Origin: Semisulcospira habei
Taxonomy: Eukaryota > Mollusca > Gastropoda > Semisulcospiridae
Direction: 5' to 3'
DNA length: 64,000 nucleotides
NCBI GenBank assembly: GCA_036245525.1
Contig: BTPG01000005.1
Span: 184,129,653-184,193,652 of the forward strand
In this document: positions 1 through 10,300 of the stretch, in pieces
Layout of the letters: every line of letters begins with the position of its first letter
Position numbering within the stretch: position 1 is the stretch's first letter
The notes under the pieces: model-generated
Seen by the model: only the letters and a program-made list of their open reading frames with translations
Database searches by the model: none
What the model was told of the DNA's origin: nothing
Position numbers and translations under genes: made by a program

Positions 1-430
1 CAAAAATTTGACTGCTCATTTCAGCCCCAAATCCTAGTGTGTAATGACGTCACGCAACAGTATGGCACACCGTTCACGACCTTTCATAACACGCAAAGAA
101 CGGTTGCTAATTTCACGCGCACAGGGAACAACTATGGCTAAAAATAGAGCAGCTCTACTACCGCTATCCTCCGTGCGACTTTGCTAAAAGCTTCCGGACT
201 AAACTTAGCGTATCATAACAAAGCCAATTCCGCTATCTTCGCGAACAATAAAGAATCTTACTGAAAAGGTACGTGATACATAACCATGATAGCTCAAATA
301 AATATCGGATCGCTTCCTACGATTAACACATGCATGCTCTCACAGAATAACACAACCACAATCGTAACAATAATGGTGAAAAGTACAGGCAACAATAATT
401 CCATTTCAAATAATCAATGCTCACATTACA

Positions 431-526
<96 letters not shown>

Positions 527-586
527 CACAACACACACACACACACACACACCAAGCAAAACAACGAACATTAAACATTAAAAAGT

Positions 587-665
<79 letters not shown>

Positions 666-690
666 ATTGATTGATTGATTGATTGATTGT
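431..690. repeat. Compound microsatellite (CA)n-(GA)n-(TTGA)n
   Basis: About 130 bases of CA repeat with a few interruptions are followed by about 75 bases of GA repeat and then about seven TTGA units. The TTGA part is the tail of the SINE-like element that follows. Nothing gene-like was seen from 1 to 430. Confidence 0.95.
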
Positions 691-1059
691 ACATTGCTTA
701 ACGTCCCGACAGCAACAAGGCTTTCTCAGGACGTGCCTGCACTGCTTGTGAAAAAAAAAAAAACAGAACATTGAATGTATGTCGCCAGCCGGTCAAATAC
801 GTTAAATAAACCTAACACATGGGGCTAAATAAAGCTAAGACCATTTAGCAACAAACATCCAATATCAAGAGCTACAGGCAGTGCAGACAGTAGGGCGAGT
901 TTTAAAAAGGCAAATACAGGTGAATGGACAAAGGGTAGACAGAAACACATGCCCCAGAATGAAGAGGAAAACCCACCCTGTGGGGCTGACCAGGGTGACC
1001 CTGGGAACTAAAAAATACCTAACCCCACCCAAGTCCCCCAGGGCAGACCCGGGTGGGGT

Positions 1060-1061
<2 letters not shown>
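662..1061 (-). mobile_element. SINE3 copy (GGGG-start, (CAAT)n tail)
   Basis: This is one of five copies in the window of a roughly 350-390 bp retroposon (others near 7675, 17307, 23092 and 40681). Read on the minus strand it starts in a G/C-rich CCCACCCGGGT-type head and ends with GTACAATCAATCAATC. Copies at 40681 and 23092 carry clear target-site duplications, which shows that it moves by retroposition. I see no tRNA A or B box, so the head is of unknown origin. Confidence 0.8.

Positions 1062-1132
<71 letters not shown>
1062..1132. repeat. (GA)n microsatellite
   Basis: Pure GA repeat abutting the G/C-rich end of the SINE3 copy. The sequence from 1133 to about 1790 holds a short CATA-rich stretch near 1540-1565 and nothing else I recognise. 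Confidence 0.95.
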
Positions 1133-1136
<4 letters not shown>

Positions 1137-1789
1137 ACGTCATATGTCTGCGGGGTGACGGCGTTGCTTCTTTTACGTCACCGCCACTGTCTGACTTTCT
1201 CTAGAAGTCAAGATTTTTTACTGTTTGAACTATTTTCGGAAAATAATTAATTTTTACTAAAGAAGTTGAAAGGATACAAAGCTGGCCAACGAACTCATCC
1301 AATGTATTTCTCCAAACTAGTTATATGCAAAAGTTCAAGTAAATATGACAAAAATTACGGACTCTAATCTGGGTCCACCGACTTCCTATAAACGGTTGTT
1401 TATGTCTTCAATCAGACACACAATTACAATATGCTCGGAGGCTCTCTTAGCCACCCACTTCAGAAAGTATTTCGCCAAGTTTCAAGCTTGTGTGTACAGA
1501 AATATCGGAGATTCTCTTGTTTACGCACAGACATACATACAAAGATACATACATACATACATACTCACATACGGCACTTCGCGCCAAATGTACGTTCAGC
1601 AGCGAGGTTAGCGTAATTAGATATGACGTAATTTTTATCTTGTTACTTGAATTGTTAGAGGTTTAGCCTGCCCGCCTTTGACATCATGGACATGCTATTA
1701 AATTCGCCCAATTGAAGGGACTTAAAAATAATGCATCAGATGCCTTCAGACATTTTTTTATACCACTGGCAATCCATTGTTATTCTCAC

Positions 1790-2200
1790 ATCATTAGAAC
1801 AGTATGTCAGAATTACTCTAAACTTGAACAGGTGATACTATGATCACTGTGAGTGCCACAGTGGCTGATTTTGTATCCCTACCCCCAAATTGTAAAAATG
1901 CACGAAAATAATTAGAAAAGAAATACTACAGCCATTCCCCATTAATTTTACCTCACTTGACCTATTATGTTTCAATAATGTGAGCATAATGTGCAAGAAA
2001 ATAAAGAAAGTTGCCGTCCTTTACGATGAATTCGTTGTGAATGATAGCCTTTTCCTCCTTAAAATGCCAAAACGTACGTTGTTTCCGATGCCCGCAGAAA
2101 TTGTGTATACATCTGGTAGGTCGTATTTAGGCTTAAATAGTTAGGAAACAGTACCACAGTTACTCCTAACCTGACTATGTGATCCATTGCTATTCAACAG
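1790..2200. repeat. Left arm of a diverged long inverted repeat
   Basis: This segment matches the reverse complement of 4225-4460 (shared blocks include CACAGTTACTCCTAAC and ACGTTGTTTCCGATGCCC) and of 5085-5290 (shared blocks include GCCACAGTGGCTGATTTTGT and CTACAGCCATTCCCC). The relation is clear but diverged. It may be the arm of an old transposon or one copy of a repeat family in opposite orientations. Confidence 0.65.
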
Positions 2201-2459
2201 AACAGCAAGAGTGACAAACGACGGCACTGCAGTCTTGTCAAACTGCTTAGGAGACTGCTTTTCTGTGCCACATTCGCATAGAGCTGTGTCTGCAAGACCC
2301 GGTCTCTTGAGGTGAGCCCGCAGTGATCAGTGCGTAGATGGAAGATGGTGGTCTGGCTTCCTAATCAGCCTGTTGATGTCGTCTGCCCACGGGTTATAGC
2401 AGCCGTTCGCTGTTACCAATCACTTTGTTGCTTGTACTTGAGTAGTGTCTTGGTTTCAT

Positions 2460-3965
2460 TACAGGAGGTTGTGATCCTGAAGTAGCCTAGCGCCTGCTTT
2501 GGCCAGCCTGTCAACCTCCTCGTTCCCAGGTACTTCAGAATGCGCTGGAATCCACTGCAGCACTACTTTGTGGCTGCTGGATAGGGCACCCAGTCTGTCT
2601 TGAAGCTTCCTGGTGAGGAGATCAGTAGATCACGAGGGTTTGGAGGGCTGACAGCGAGTGGGTGAGAAAGACAATGTTCTGTCTTCTGCTTCCTCACCCT
2701 AGCTAGTGCTATTTTGCTGTGACGAGTGCCTGCAGATCTGCTCGATAGTTGGAGCTGCGGTCGCCAGCTGCTAAGTTTATGGAGGTAGTAGTGTGGTCTG
2801 CACAAACGATTCCTCCGTTCCGCACAGCGTCTTGTGGGAAGCTGCCTGTGTAGATGCGAGCACTGCTGCTCGTGCATAATCTCCAGCGAGAGGACCTTTT
2901 GCAGTGCCACGACCAGTGGGTCCTGGACATCGTTTATATTGTCTAGAAGGCTCTTTCGAGATGTCCAGCTGTCTGGGGGGAGCTCTTCACACATCTTGGG
3001 GTCCGCAGGACGTCAACATGAGCTCTGGGCAAGTCTTTCAGTTGGTGGTTTAATCTCCAGTACTGTGGGTGTGTTGTGAGTCTCCTCATCATATATGCTG
3101 TTTTGTGCTCCAGTGGTTCCAGTTTTCTCCATTTCCTAAATCGTGGTGCTCCACGTGGCTCTAATAATGACAGCACATCAGACCCATGTTCTGCAGTTCT
3201 GCACCTCGTCAAGCATGACTTTGATGGTTTTGGAGGCAGTGTTTCATGTTGTTGAAGTATATCGGTGCCCCACGTCTGGTCTGACAGAGCCGGTGTTTTC
3301 TTGCGCCAGAATGCTTGGGTTTGCGCCAGTGTGGTCCCCACCAGTTTCACATCAGAGAGAGTTTTCACACAGCTCTAGCTCCCATGGCTTCGTTGTGAGG
3401 CCTCCACGTGAATCCAGTGGTTTGTTTGTTGTTGTTGTGTGTTTTTGTTTGTTTTTTGTTTGTTTGTTTGTTTGGTTTTTTTTGGGGTTTTTTGTTTGTT
3501 TGTTTGTTTGTTTGTTTGTTTGTTTTTTTTTTTGTTTGTTTGTTTTTTTTTTTTGGGGGGGGCGAGTAAAGTTGGCGCGTCTGTCTGTGGCACTTGAAGG
3601 TCTCCAGTTTTCAAGGTGACCTTTTGTGGAAAGAGACGAGAGCGTGGTGACAGTATTGGTCTAGTGCAGTTTGAGTGGCCATCTTTCTATCCAGCTGCTG
3701 ACTCTGTTGGCAGCATCCTGGATTCTGCAGCCTGCTATTTCTGTGTGTTCTAATGAACTCCACACTGCAAAGTCGTCAAGATGGAGGGTGTTCGAGACGA
3801 GACTTGGCACTGCATTCATTAATGTAGACCAAGAACAGCGTTGAGGACACAACACCTCCCTGAGGTACATCTCTCCCGAGCTTGGCAAAACTGCTGAGTG
3901 TGCCGTCGATTTCAGTCTTGCTATTCTGTTGAAGACGAAGGCTTTCAGCCATCAGTACATCATGC
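2460..3965 (-). pseudogene. Decayed non-LTR retrotransposon, RT and RNase H fragments
   Basis: Read on the minus strand from 3965 downwards, conceptual peptides in shifting frames recall an RT palm (LHLDDFAVWSS, a degenerate xADD-like block), then DAVRNGGIV and SSNYRADLQAL of an RNase H domain, then WIPAHSEVPGNEEVDRLAKA, the RNase H C-terminus. RNase H after RT is typical of I-group LINEs (I, R1, LOA, Nimb-like); I cannot fix the clade. Several frameshifts and stops, plus a GTTT microsatellite in the middle, make it inactive. The inverted-repeat segments at 1790-2200 and 4225-4460 flank it. Confidence 0.75.
3420..3560. repeat. (GTTT)n low-complexity tract inside the dead LINE
   Basis: A run of GTTT units, T runs and a G run interrupts the retrotransposon coding remnant between its RT part and the downstream linker. 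Confidence 0.9.
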
Positions 3966-4224
3966 CTACCACTCCAGACGGTAGAAGATTCAGCAGCAGC
4001 CCCTATTTACAGACTTTTCCCCCATTTTTTATTTTCTTAATTAAAAAGAGTTACTATTAAATTGACGGATCACAATCAAATCGGTGAAAAGACCAATTTC
4101 CACATTTGTGTATGCACAATATGCATACTTTGCTAAAAACAATGTGGTTTCTTTTTTTAAAATCTAAATAGAGGAGTATGGCGTACGCATATTTTAAGTG
4201 CATTTTGTATTCCTATGCGTAATG

Positions 4225-4460
4225 GTAAAGTGGGGGTAGGGCAGCAGAATCAGCCTTTGTGATCCTTAAATGCACCACAACATCATAAAATCAAGTTAGG
4301 AGTAACTGTGGCACTATATCCTAACGATTTAAGCTAGAAAAGACCTGCCAGTTGTATGCAAATTTTCTGAGGGCATCGGAAACAACGTATGTTTCCCAAC
4401 TCGGCATTTTAAGGGGGAAAGGGCTAATTTATCGTAAAGGATGGCAACTGTAACAGAGTG
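4225..4460. repeat. Right arm, part 1, of the diverged inverted repeat
   Basis: Reverse-complement match to 2040-2190, with the block AGTTAGGAGTAACTGTGGCA and the block ACAACGTATG near it. The interval 3966-4224 is A/T-rich and featureless. Confidence 0.6.
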
Positions 4461-4974
4461 CGCTGTTCCTATAGTTCCAAAGATTTAGGTTTCAGGCTTT
4501 CACCGCCAACATGCGCGTGGGGCCATTCCGTCATGATGACGCCACGTTCTAAGTTCCGATGACGCGAATTATGCTGTGACGTCGGTGAGCTAGGAGACGC
4601 GTTGATGGAAGCAGACAGAAGAAGACAGGTTCGAAGAGGGTTACTGTAGGACCGGGCTGGCCGGGCAGCAGGGATCAGCGTCGTGTGAAACAAAGCGGGA
4701 TTGGAGCTAGGTGACCTAAACGGTAACTGAGGCCATCCGTTGGTGAGCTCGACGCTGCGATCCATCTTCGCATCAGCAGAGCGGGACTGGAGCACGGTGA
4801 CCGGGTCGGTGCCGGTGGCTAGCCGTTGGTTGTTGTGAAGAACTGTCTGAAATGTGTGGGCCTGGTCTTCATAAATCGGTGAAATTGTAAACTCGGTTCG
4901 GTTCTAAACTAAATTCAGAGTCTAAACAAAATTCAGAATTTTTTAATACTCAAAACTCTAAAACCTTATACACA
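4461..4974. other. Unassigned stretch between repeat arms
   Basis: G/C-rich sequence, then A/T-rich from about 4860. No frame here shows recognisable domains. It separates the two parts of the right repeat arm, so it may be an insertion. Confidence 0.3.
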
Positions 4975-5036
4975 AACCAAGGGGAATCCCAATTGTGTAC
5001 AATTCTGCCAGCGCTAGACCTATCTGGTTTGTGAGT
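4975..5036. repeat. Fragment of the foldback-element terminus
   Basis: AACCAAGGGGAATC and then TTCTGCCAGCGCTAG and CTATCTGGTTTGTGAG recur at both ends of the foldback element at 15642-16381. Here only the terminal part is present, with its two blocks brought close together. Confidence 0.7.
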
Positions 5037-5084
5037 ATCTAAAAACTTAAACTTCTGCCTTGTCTTCCTTCTTTGTGAGAGTGC

Positions 5085-5290
5085 GAGAGAACCGGGTTTG
5101 TTACAGCAACATTAATTATTTTCTTGCACGTTATGTTCACATTACTGCAACTTGGTAGGTAAAGAAAGGTAAAAATGAAGGGGAATGGCTGTAGTAATAT
5201 TTTCTTATTAATTTTCTGCATTTTACAATATGGGGATAGGTATACAAAATCAGCCACTGTGGCACGCACATGGATCACAGCATCACCTAG
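5085..5290. repeat. Right arm, part 2, of the diverged inverted repeat
   Basis: Reverse-complement match to 1830-2010. Shared blocks include AATGGCTGTAGTA and ATACAAAATCAGCCACTGTG. From 5291 to 5930 I see no gene or repeat that I can name. Confidence 0.65.
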
Positions 5291-5933
5291 TCAAAAAATG
5301 GACTGCCAGTGCTACAGAGAATGTATTGATACGTTATTTTGTGTGTTGGGTGCACAAATACCGTCACGGTGAGCCAGATATTCAATATCTTTTTCAATCT
5401 GTCGTTCGCAGAGGAGGCAGAAGGTGTGACTTAGCACGATAATGATTTTGGCTTCTAGGATAAATTCTGATTTTTTTTAAGAGGAAGGTGTTTCTGGTTT
5501 CTGAATCCCATTTTAGCATCCGCAAAGATCCCGAATGGAGGTACCCTTGCGAAATCGGCTATATCTCTTGTGTGTTCCTAAGGATTTTGTGGGGAACATG
5601 GCTTAAACATCGCAGGACATACTAAGGTACACTTTGAATCCCATCTTATAAGAGTACTTGGGGAGGGGATGCACGATAATCAGGTCTGGCTCTCGGACTA
5701 CAGCCAAAGGGAAAATTGTCAGAATTGTGTATGTAACAAACTTTATCTTAAAGATATACAATAACATACACAAATATTGTAATCTTGATTATCACATCAC
5801 ATGGGGGGATGCAATCAAATATACATCATAGCTTTTTGCTGAAATCAGTCGTTTTTTTCCATTTTATCTAAAATGTGCAATACTATAATGTACCTATATG
5901 AAAATATGCATGCAGTAAATATGCATGTAATGA

Positions 5934-5995
5934 GCTGGTCTGCGATTTTGGACATTACGACTCCATGTTGTCAGGTCAAAAATAACAGTCTAGCA
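5934..5995. repeat. Palindrome family B, degenerate copy
   Basis: GCTGGTCTGCGATTTTGGAC followed by a worn inverted copy (GTCAAAAATAACAGTCTAGC). It is the oldest-looking of about six copies of this hairpin in the window (18134, 22436, 24326, 26042, 26467). Confidence 0.6.
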
Positions 5996-6084
5996 TACAT
6001 GTAGAGAATGTAGTGTGCAATTAATATTCGTTTCAACAATCCTCAATTCCTTCAATTCATTACAAACAGCCACCACAGAAAGAT

Positions 6085-6368
6085 TTATAGATCTAAAATT
6101 AGCATTCTCTGTCTAGATCTTTTACTTTCTCTGTCTAGATTTCTAAATTTCTGTCTATAACTTTCTTTGTCTAGATCTGTTAGTTCTAGATACATTTCTC
6201 TGTCTAGATCTCTTACTTTCTCTCTCCCCAGATCTTTACTTTCGCTCAGTCTAGATCTCTAACTTTCACTAGATCTTTTACTTTCTTTCTCTAGATCTCT
6301 ATCTAGACCTTTAACTTTCTGCCTAGATCTCCTACTATCCCTCACTAGATCTCTTACTTTCTCTCTCT

Positions 6369-6443
<75 letters not shown>

Positions 6444-6900
6444 ATTTTTTATTAATGAATTTTTATTTTTTCCTTTCATTGATTCACCTATTGTGTTTGT
6501 TTTTTCCGTAGTTTTTCTTCTTATTATTATTATTTGCATGCTATGTTTATGTTCCTGTTATGTTGTTTGTTTACAGGACAGCTTGTAAGACAGGCATTGA
6601 GTTGCCTAATAGCTTTATCCTGAATAAATAAAGATTCATCATCTCTCTATCCTGTCAATAAAACGTTTCATCATCATCATCTCACTCTCTCTCTCTCGAT
6701 CTCGATCTGTTACTTTCTCTCTCTAGATCAATAACTCTCTCTGTCTAACTCTTTCTCTACATCTCTAACTTTCTCTCTCAAGATCTCTAATTTTCTTCTC
6801 TCTCCATATATCTTGTTGTCTAGAACTGTATCTTTTTCTGTCTAGAGCTCTTACATTCTCTGTCTAGATCTCTTACTTTCTCTCTGAAGATCTCATACCT
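6085..6900. repeat. Degenerate CTAGATCT-rich tandem region with (CT)n core
   Basis: Imperfect units of about 20-30 bases built on TCTAGATCT(C/T)TTACTTTCTCTG repeat throughout, with a pure CT tract at 6367-6442. The array is interrupted at about 6445-6680 by other sequence. Confidence 0.75.
6540..6680 (+). mobile_element. Possible LINE 3' end fragment
   Basis: GCTTTATCCTGAATAAATAAAG followed by ATTCATCATC, then a second AATAAA and a second (ATC)n run, resemble the 3' ends of CR1/jockey-like LINEs with ATC-type tails. There is no coding remnant to confirm it. Confidence 0.35.
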
Positions 6901-7206
6901 TGATATGTAGATGTAATGGCCAGAGTGATACCAACACATAGTGCTTCTGATAAGTAGTACTAACCGGAATCCGCCCCACAAAACTGAAAATGTATACATC
7001 ATTTATGGTATGATTTGAACCTGATCGATTTCACAGGCAAGCAAACATTCTAAAATGAAAGTGAGTCTAAGATGTGTCACAATCAGCCAAATTTTGTTTG
7101 CAGTCTTTCTGTATCTGTTATTCCTGTACGTGTGATATCACGTCTTCAGCGTATGGAGTTTACACGTCTGATGCAGAAACATCATACGTCTTTGTGCACC
7201 ACATCA

Positions 7207-7306
7207 TCACTCCTTTAGACTCTCCAATAAACCTAGCGCCATGTTGGGTCTTGCACACAGGATGTAGAGGGCCTGCTGGGACAGGAAGTCTGGCCATGTC
7301 ACCATA
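7207..7306 (-). CDS. PHF24-like: PHF24-like exon 7 (last coding exon)
   Basis: The acceptor is a T-rich tract ending TTTCAG at 7308-7307. The exon completes a codon in phase 2 and encodes MVTWPDFLSQQALYILCARP and then NMALGLLESLKE and TGA (7209-7207). The WPDFLxxxxLYILxARPN block matches the end of vertebrate PHF24. No AATAAA was identified with confidence downstream on the minus strand. Confidence 0.85.
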
Positions 7307-10300
7307 CTGAAATATATCAGAAAAAATAAGTCCAATATTAGGCAAACAACCAACCAACAACAAACAGAGAAATAAACGGAACGGTAGAAAAACTCAATTA
7401 GTGGTATCGCTCTCTCTTCAGTTCCATTCATACTGATGACTGCAACGTGTGAACTAACTCTCACAAAGAAATAGTTGAGGCAAGATCTGGTAGATCTGAT
7501 ACATTTACCAAGGGAAATCACTCAGCATTGAACAAACAAATTGTTACCACCACCACCCCCCCCTTTACCCCTTCTTTAACTCATTCTACCCCAAGACCAA
7601 AATCCCCAAAATTTTAAAGTCGTCCTCTGAAGACTGCGTTGCAGTGCAGGACACAGATCGACCGTGATAGTTCAATTGATTGATTGATTGTACATTGCTT
7701 AACGTCCCGACAGCAACAAGACTTTCTCAGGACGTGGCTGCACTGCGTGTGAAAAAAAGAAAGAAAAAAGATAAGTTCTAGATAACAAGATATATGGAGA
7801 GAGAAGAAAGTTAGAGATGTAGAGAGAGAGAGATTTAGACTTAGTAAGTGAAAAACAAAACAAAACAAAAACAACAACAAAAAACAACTAAACAGAATAT
7901 TGAATGTACGTCACCAGCCGGTCCAATACGTTAAATAAACCTACGACACGAGGCCTAAATAAAGCTAAGGCCATTTAGCATCAGACATCCAATATCAAGA
8001 GCTACAGGCAGCGCAGGCAGTAGGGAGAGTTTAAAAAAGGAAAATACAGGTGAATGGACCAAGGGTAGACAGAAACACATGCCCCAGAATAGAGGGGGAA
8101 ACCCACCCTGTGGGGCTGACCAGGGCGACCCTCGAAACTAAACAGTAGTTAACCCCACCCAAGTCCCCCAGGGCAGACCCGGGTGGGGTCATGATTGTTC
8201 TTGGGTGATGCCAGAATAGCTTGGCGCCCATAGGCGCCAAGCTATTCTGGCATCACCTTTGAACTATCATGGTCGATCTTTATCTTGCTGTGGTGTGTCT
8301 GGGGTAGAAGGAGTTAATGAAAGGGTCAGTTGCACGAGTGAGCTTAGTCCTGCGCCAGCCACTAAGCAAGGTGCTCCGCTATAGAGGGGCGAGTGTTGTG
8401 GCGCTATAGCGGCGCGAGTGTTGTGGCGCTATAGCGGGGCGAGTGTTGTGGCGCTATAGAGGGGTGAGTGCTGTGGCGCTATAGCGGGGCGAGTGTTGTG
8501 GCGCTATAGCGGGGCGAGTGTTGTGGCGCTATAGCGGGGCGAGTGTTGTGGCGGTATAGCGGGGCGAGTGTTGTGGCGGTACAGCGGGGTGAGTGTTGTG
8601 CCGCTATAGCGGGGCGAGTGTTGTGGCGCTACAGCGGGGCGAGTGTTGTGGCGCTATAGCGGGGCGAGTGTTGTGGCGCTACAGCGGGGTGAGTGTTGTG
8701 GCGCTATAGCGGGGTGAGTGTTGTGGATCTATAGCAGGGCGAGTGTTGTGGCGCTATAGCGGGGTGAGTGTTGTGCCGCTTTAGCGGGATGAGTGTTGTG
8801 GCGCTATAGCAGGGCGAGTGTTGTGGCGCTATAGCGGGGCGAGTGTTGTGGCGCTATAGCGAAGCACCTTGCTTACTGGCTGGCGCAGGACTAAGCTCAC
8901 TCGTGCAACTGACCCTAGGAGATACCATTGTTTGTCCTGGGCTAACTGACTAACCAAATGCTCGTGACGAACTAATTTAGCAATGTAACAAACCCAAACT
9001 ACTCACTCTCGATGCTGGTAATCGCCATCCACTAACATCCGGGCTCTGACCTCCACGTGACGGTCAATCCGGGTAGACAACCTGGCCACACCCTCGCTGA
9101 AATAAAAAGCAGCAGTACTCCTCTTACAAACTGCGATACAGGCCTTTGGGAACAGTGTTTGGTTGCGCAATGCAATGAAGACAGCAGGCAGTAAGACTAA
9201 TATTGTGCAAAGCGAGATGTTCATTGTATTCAAATAACAATCTCGCTTTTTCACAAAACTGCTACTGTCTTTTGCCTTCACAGAACAGCAAGCCTCAGGA
9301 TCAGTACTCTGCATCTTAACCCTGTTAGCCCCGGGACCCTGCGGCAGGAGATGGATTGATCGTGATAATTCAAGGGTAGTGCCAGATGAGCTTGGCGCCT
9401 GAAGGCGCCAAGCTCATCTGGCACTATCCTTGAATTATCATGAACAATCCATATCCTACAACTGGTACATAGTCGTTGGGCAACACCTCCAAAAATGGGA
9501 CCTTGGGGCTAAAAGGGTTAACCCATATCGCCCCAACGAGTCCGAAATAGCTCAGGCGGTTAAGCGTCGGAGCAGGAGAGCGAAGGGAATCGCCGGGTCG
9601 TGGGTTCGAATCCCCGTCCCGGCCCCGGTAGCTGGACTCGCAATCCAGGGGGAAAAGACGGGCTTGTTCCAGAGCGCGTCCGTTGAAAGGTCCTGGTAAA
9701 TAAACGTGGCACAGTTGGAGTGTGCCTGAGTTGATCAGTGTTCAGGTCGTACGTACTCCATAGGCAATAGATTTCCCTGTCCCCCATAACCCGCCTGTCA
9801 GGGCCGTCCATGATCACTTTGGTGCCGTGGACGTTAAACCACGAATTAACCATCTTACAAACTGCGATACAGACCCTTGGGCAAAGTGGTCGGTTGCGCA
9901 ATGCGATGAAGGCAACAGGCAGTAAGTCTGATATTGTGAATATCGAGATTTGCTTTGTATTAGAATAACAATCTCGCTTTTCACAAACCTGAGTTACTGT
10001 CTTTTGCCTTCACACACCAGCAAGCCTCAGGATCAGTACTCGGCATCTTAACCCTGTTAGCCCCGGGACCCTGCAGCAGGAGATTGATTGATCATGATAA
10101 TTCAAGGGTAGTGCCAGATGAGCTTGGCGCCTTCAGGCGCCAAGCTCATCTGGCGCTTCCCTTGAATTATCATGATCGATCCATCTCCTACAACTGGTAC
10201 ATAGTCGTTAGGCAACACATCCTAAAATTGAACCTTGGGGCTAAAAGGGTTAACCCATTTCGCCCCGACGCAATACAGCAGGAGGTGAATCGACCATGGT

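Noticed and set aside
2563..3368. Minus-strand frames of 141-143 codons as host genes
   Set aside because: Neighbouring frames carry RT and RNase H motifs, so these are frameshifted pieces of a retrotransposon.
9538..9620. tRNA gene
   Set aside because: A and B boxes are present but the anticodon region is enlarged, no acceptor stem closes, and the sequence continues into a SINE body repeated elsewhere.
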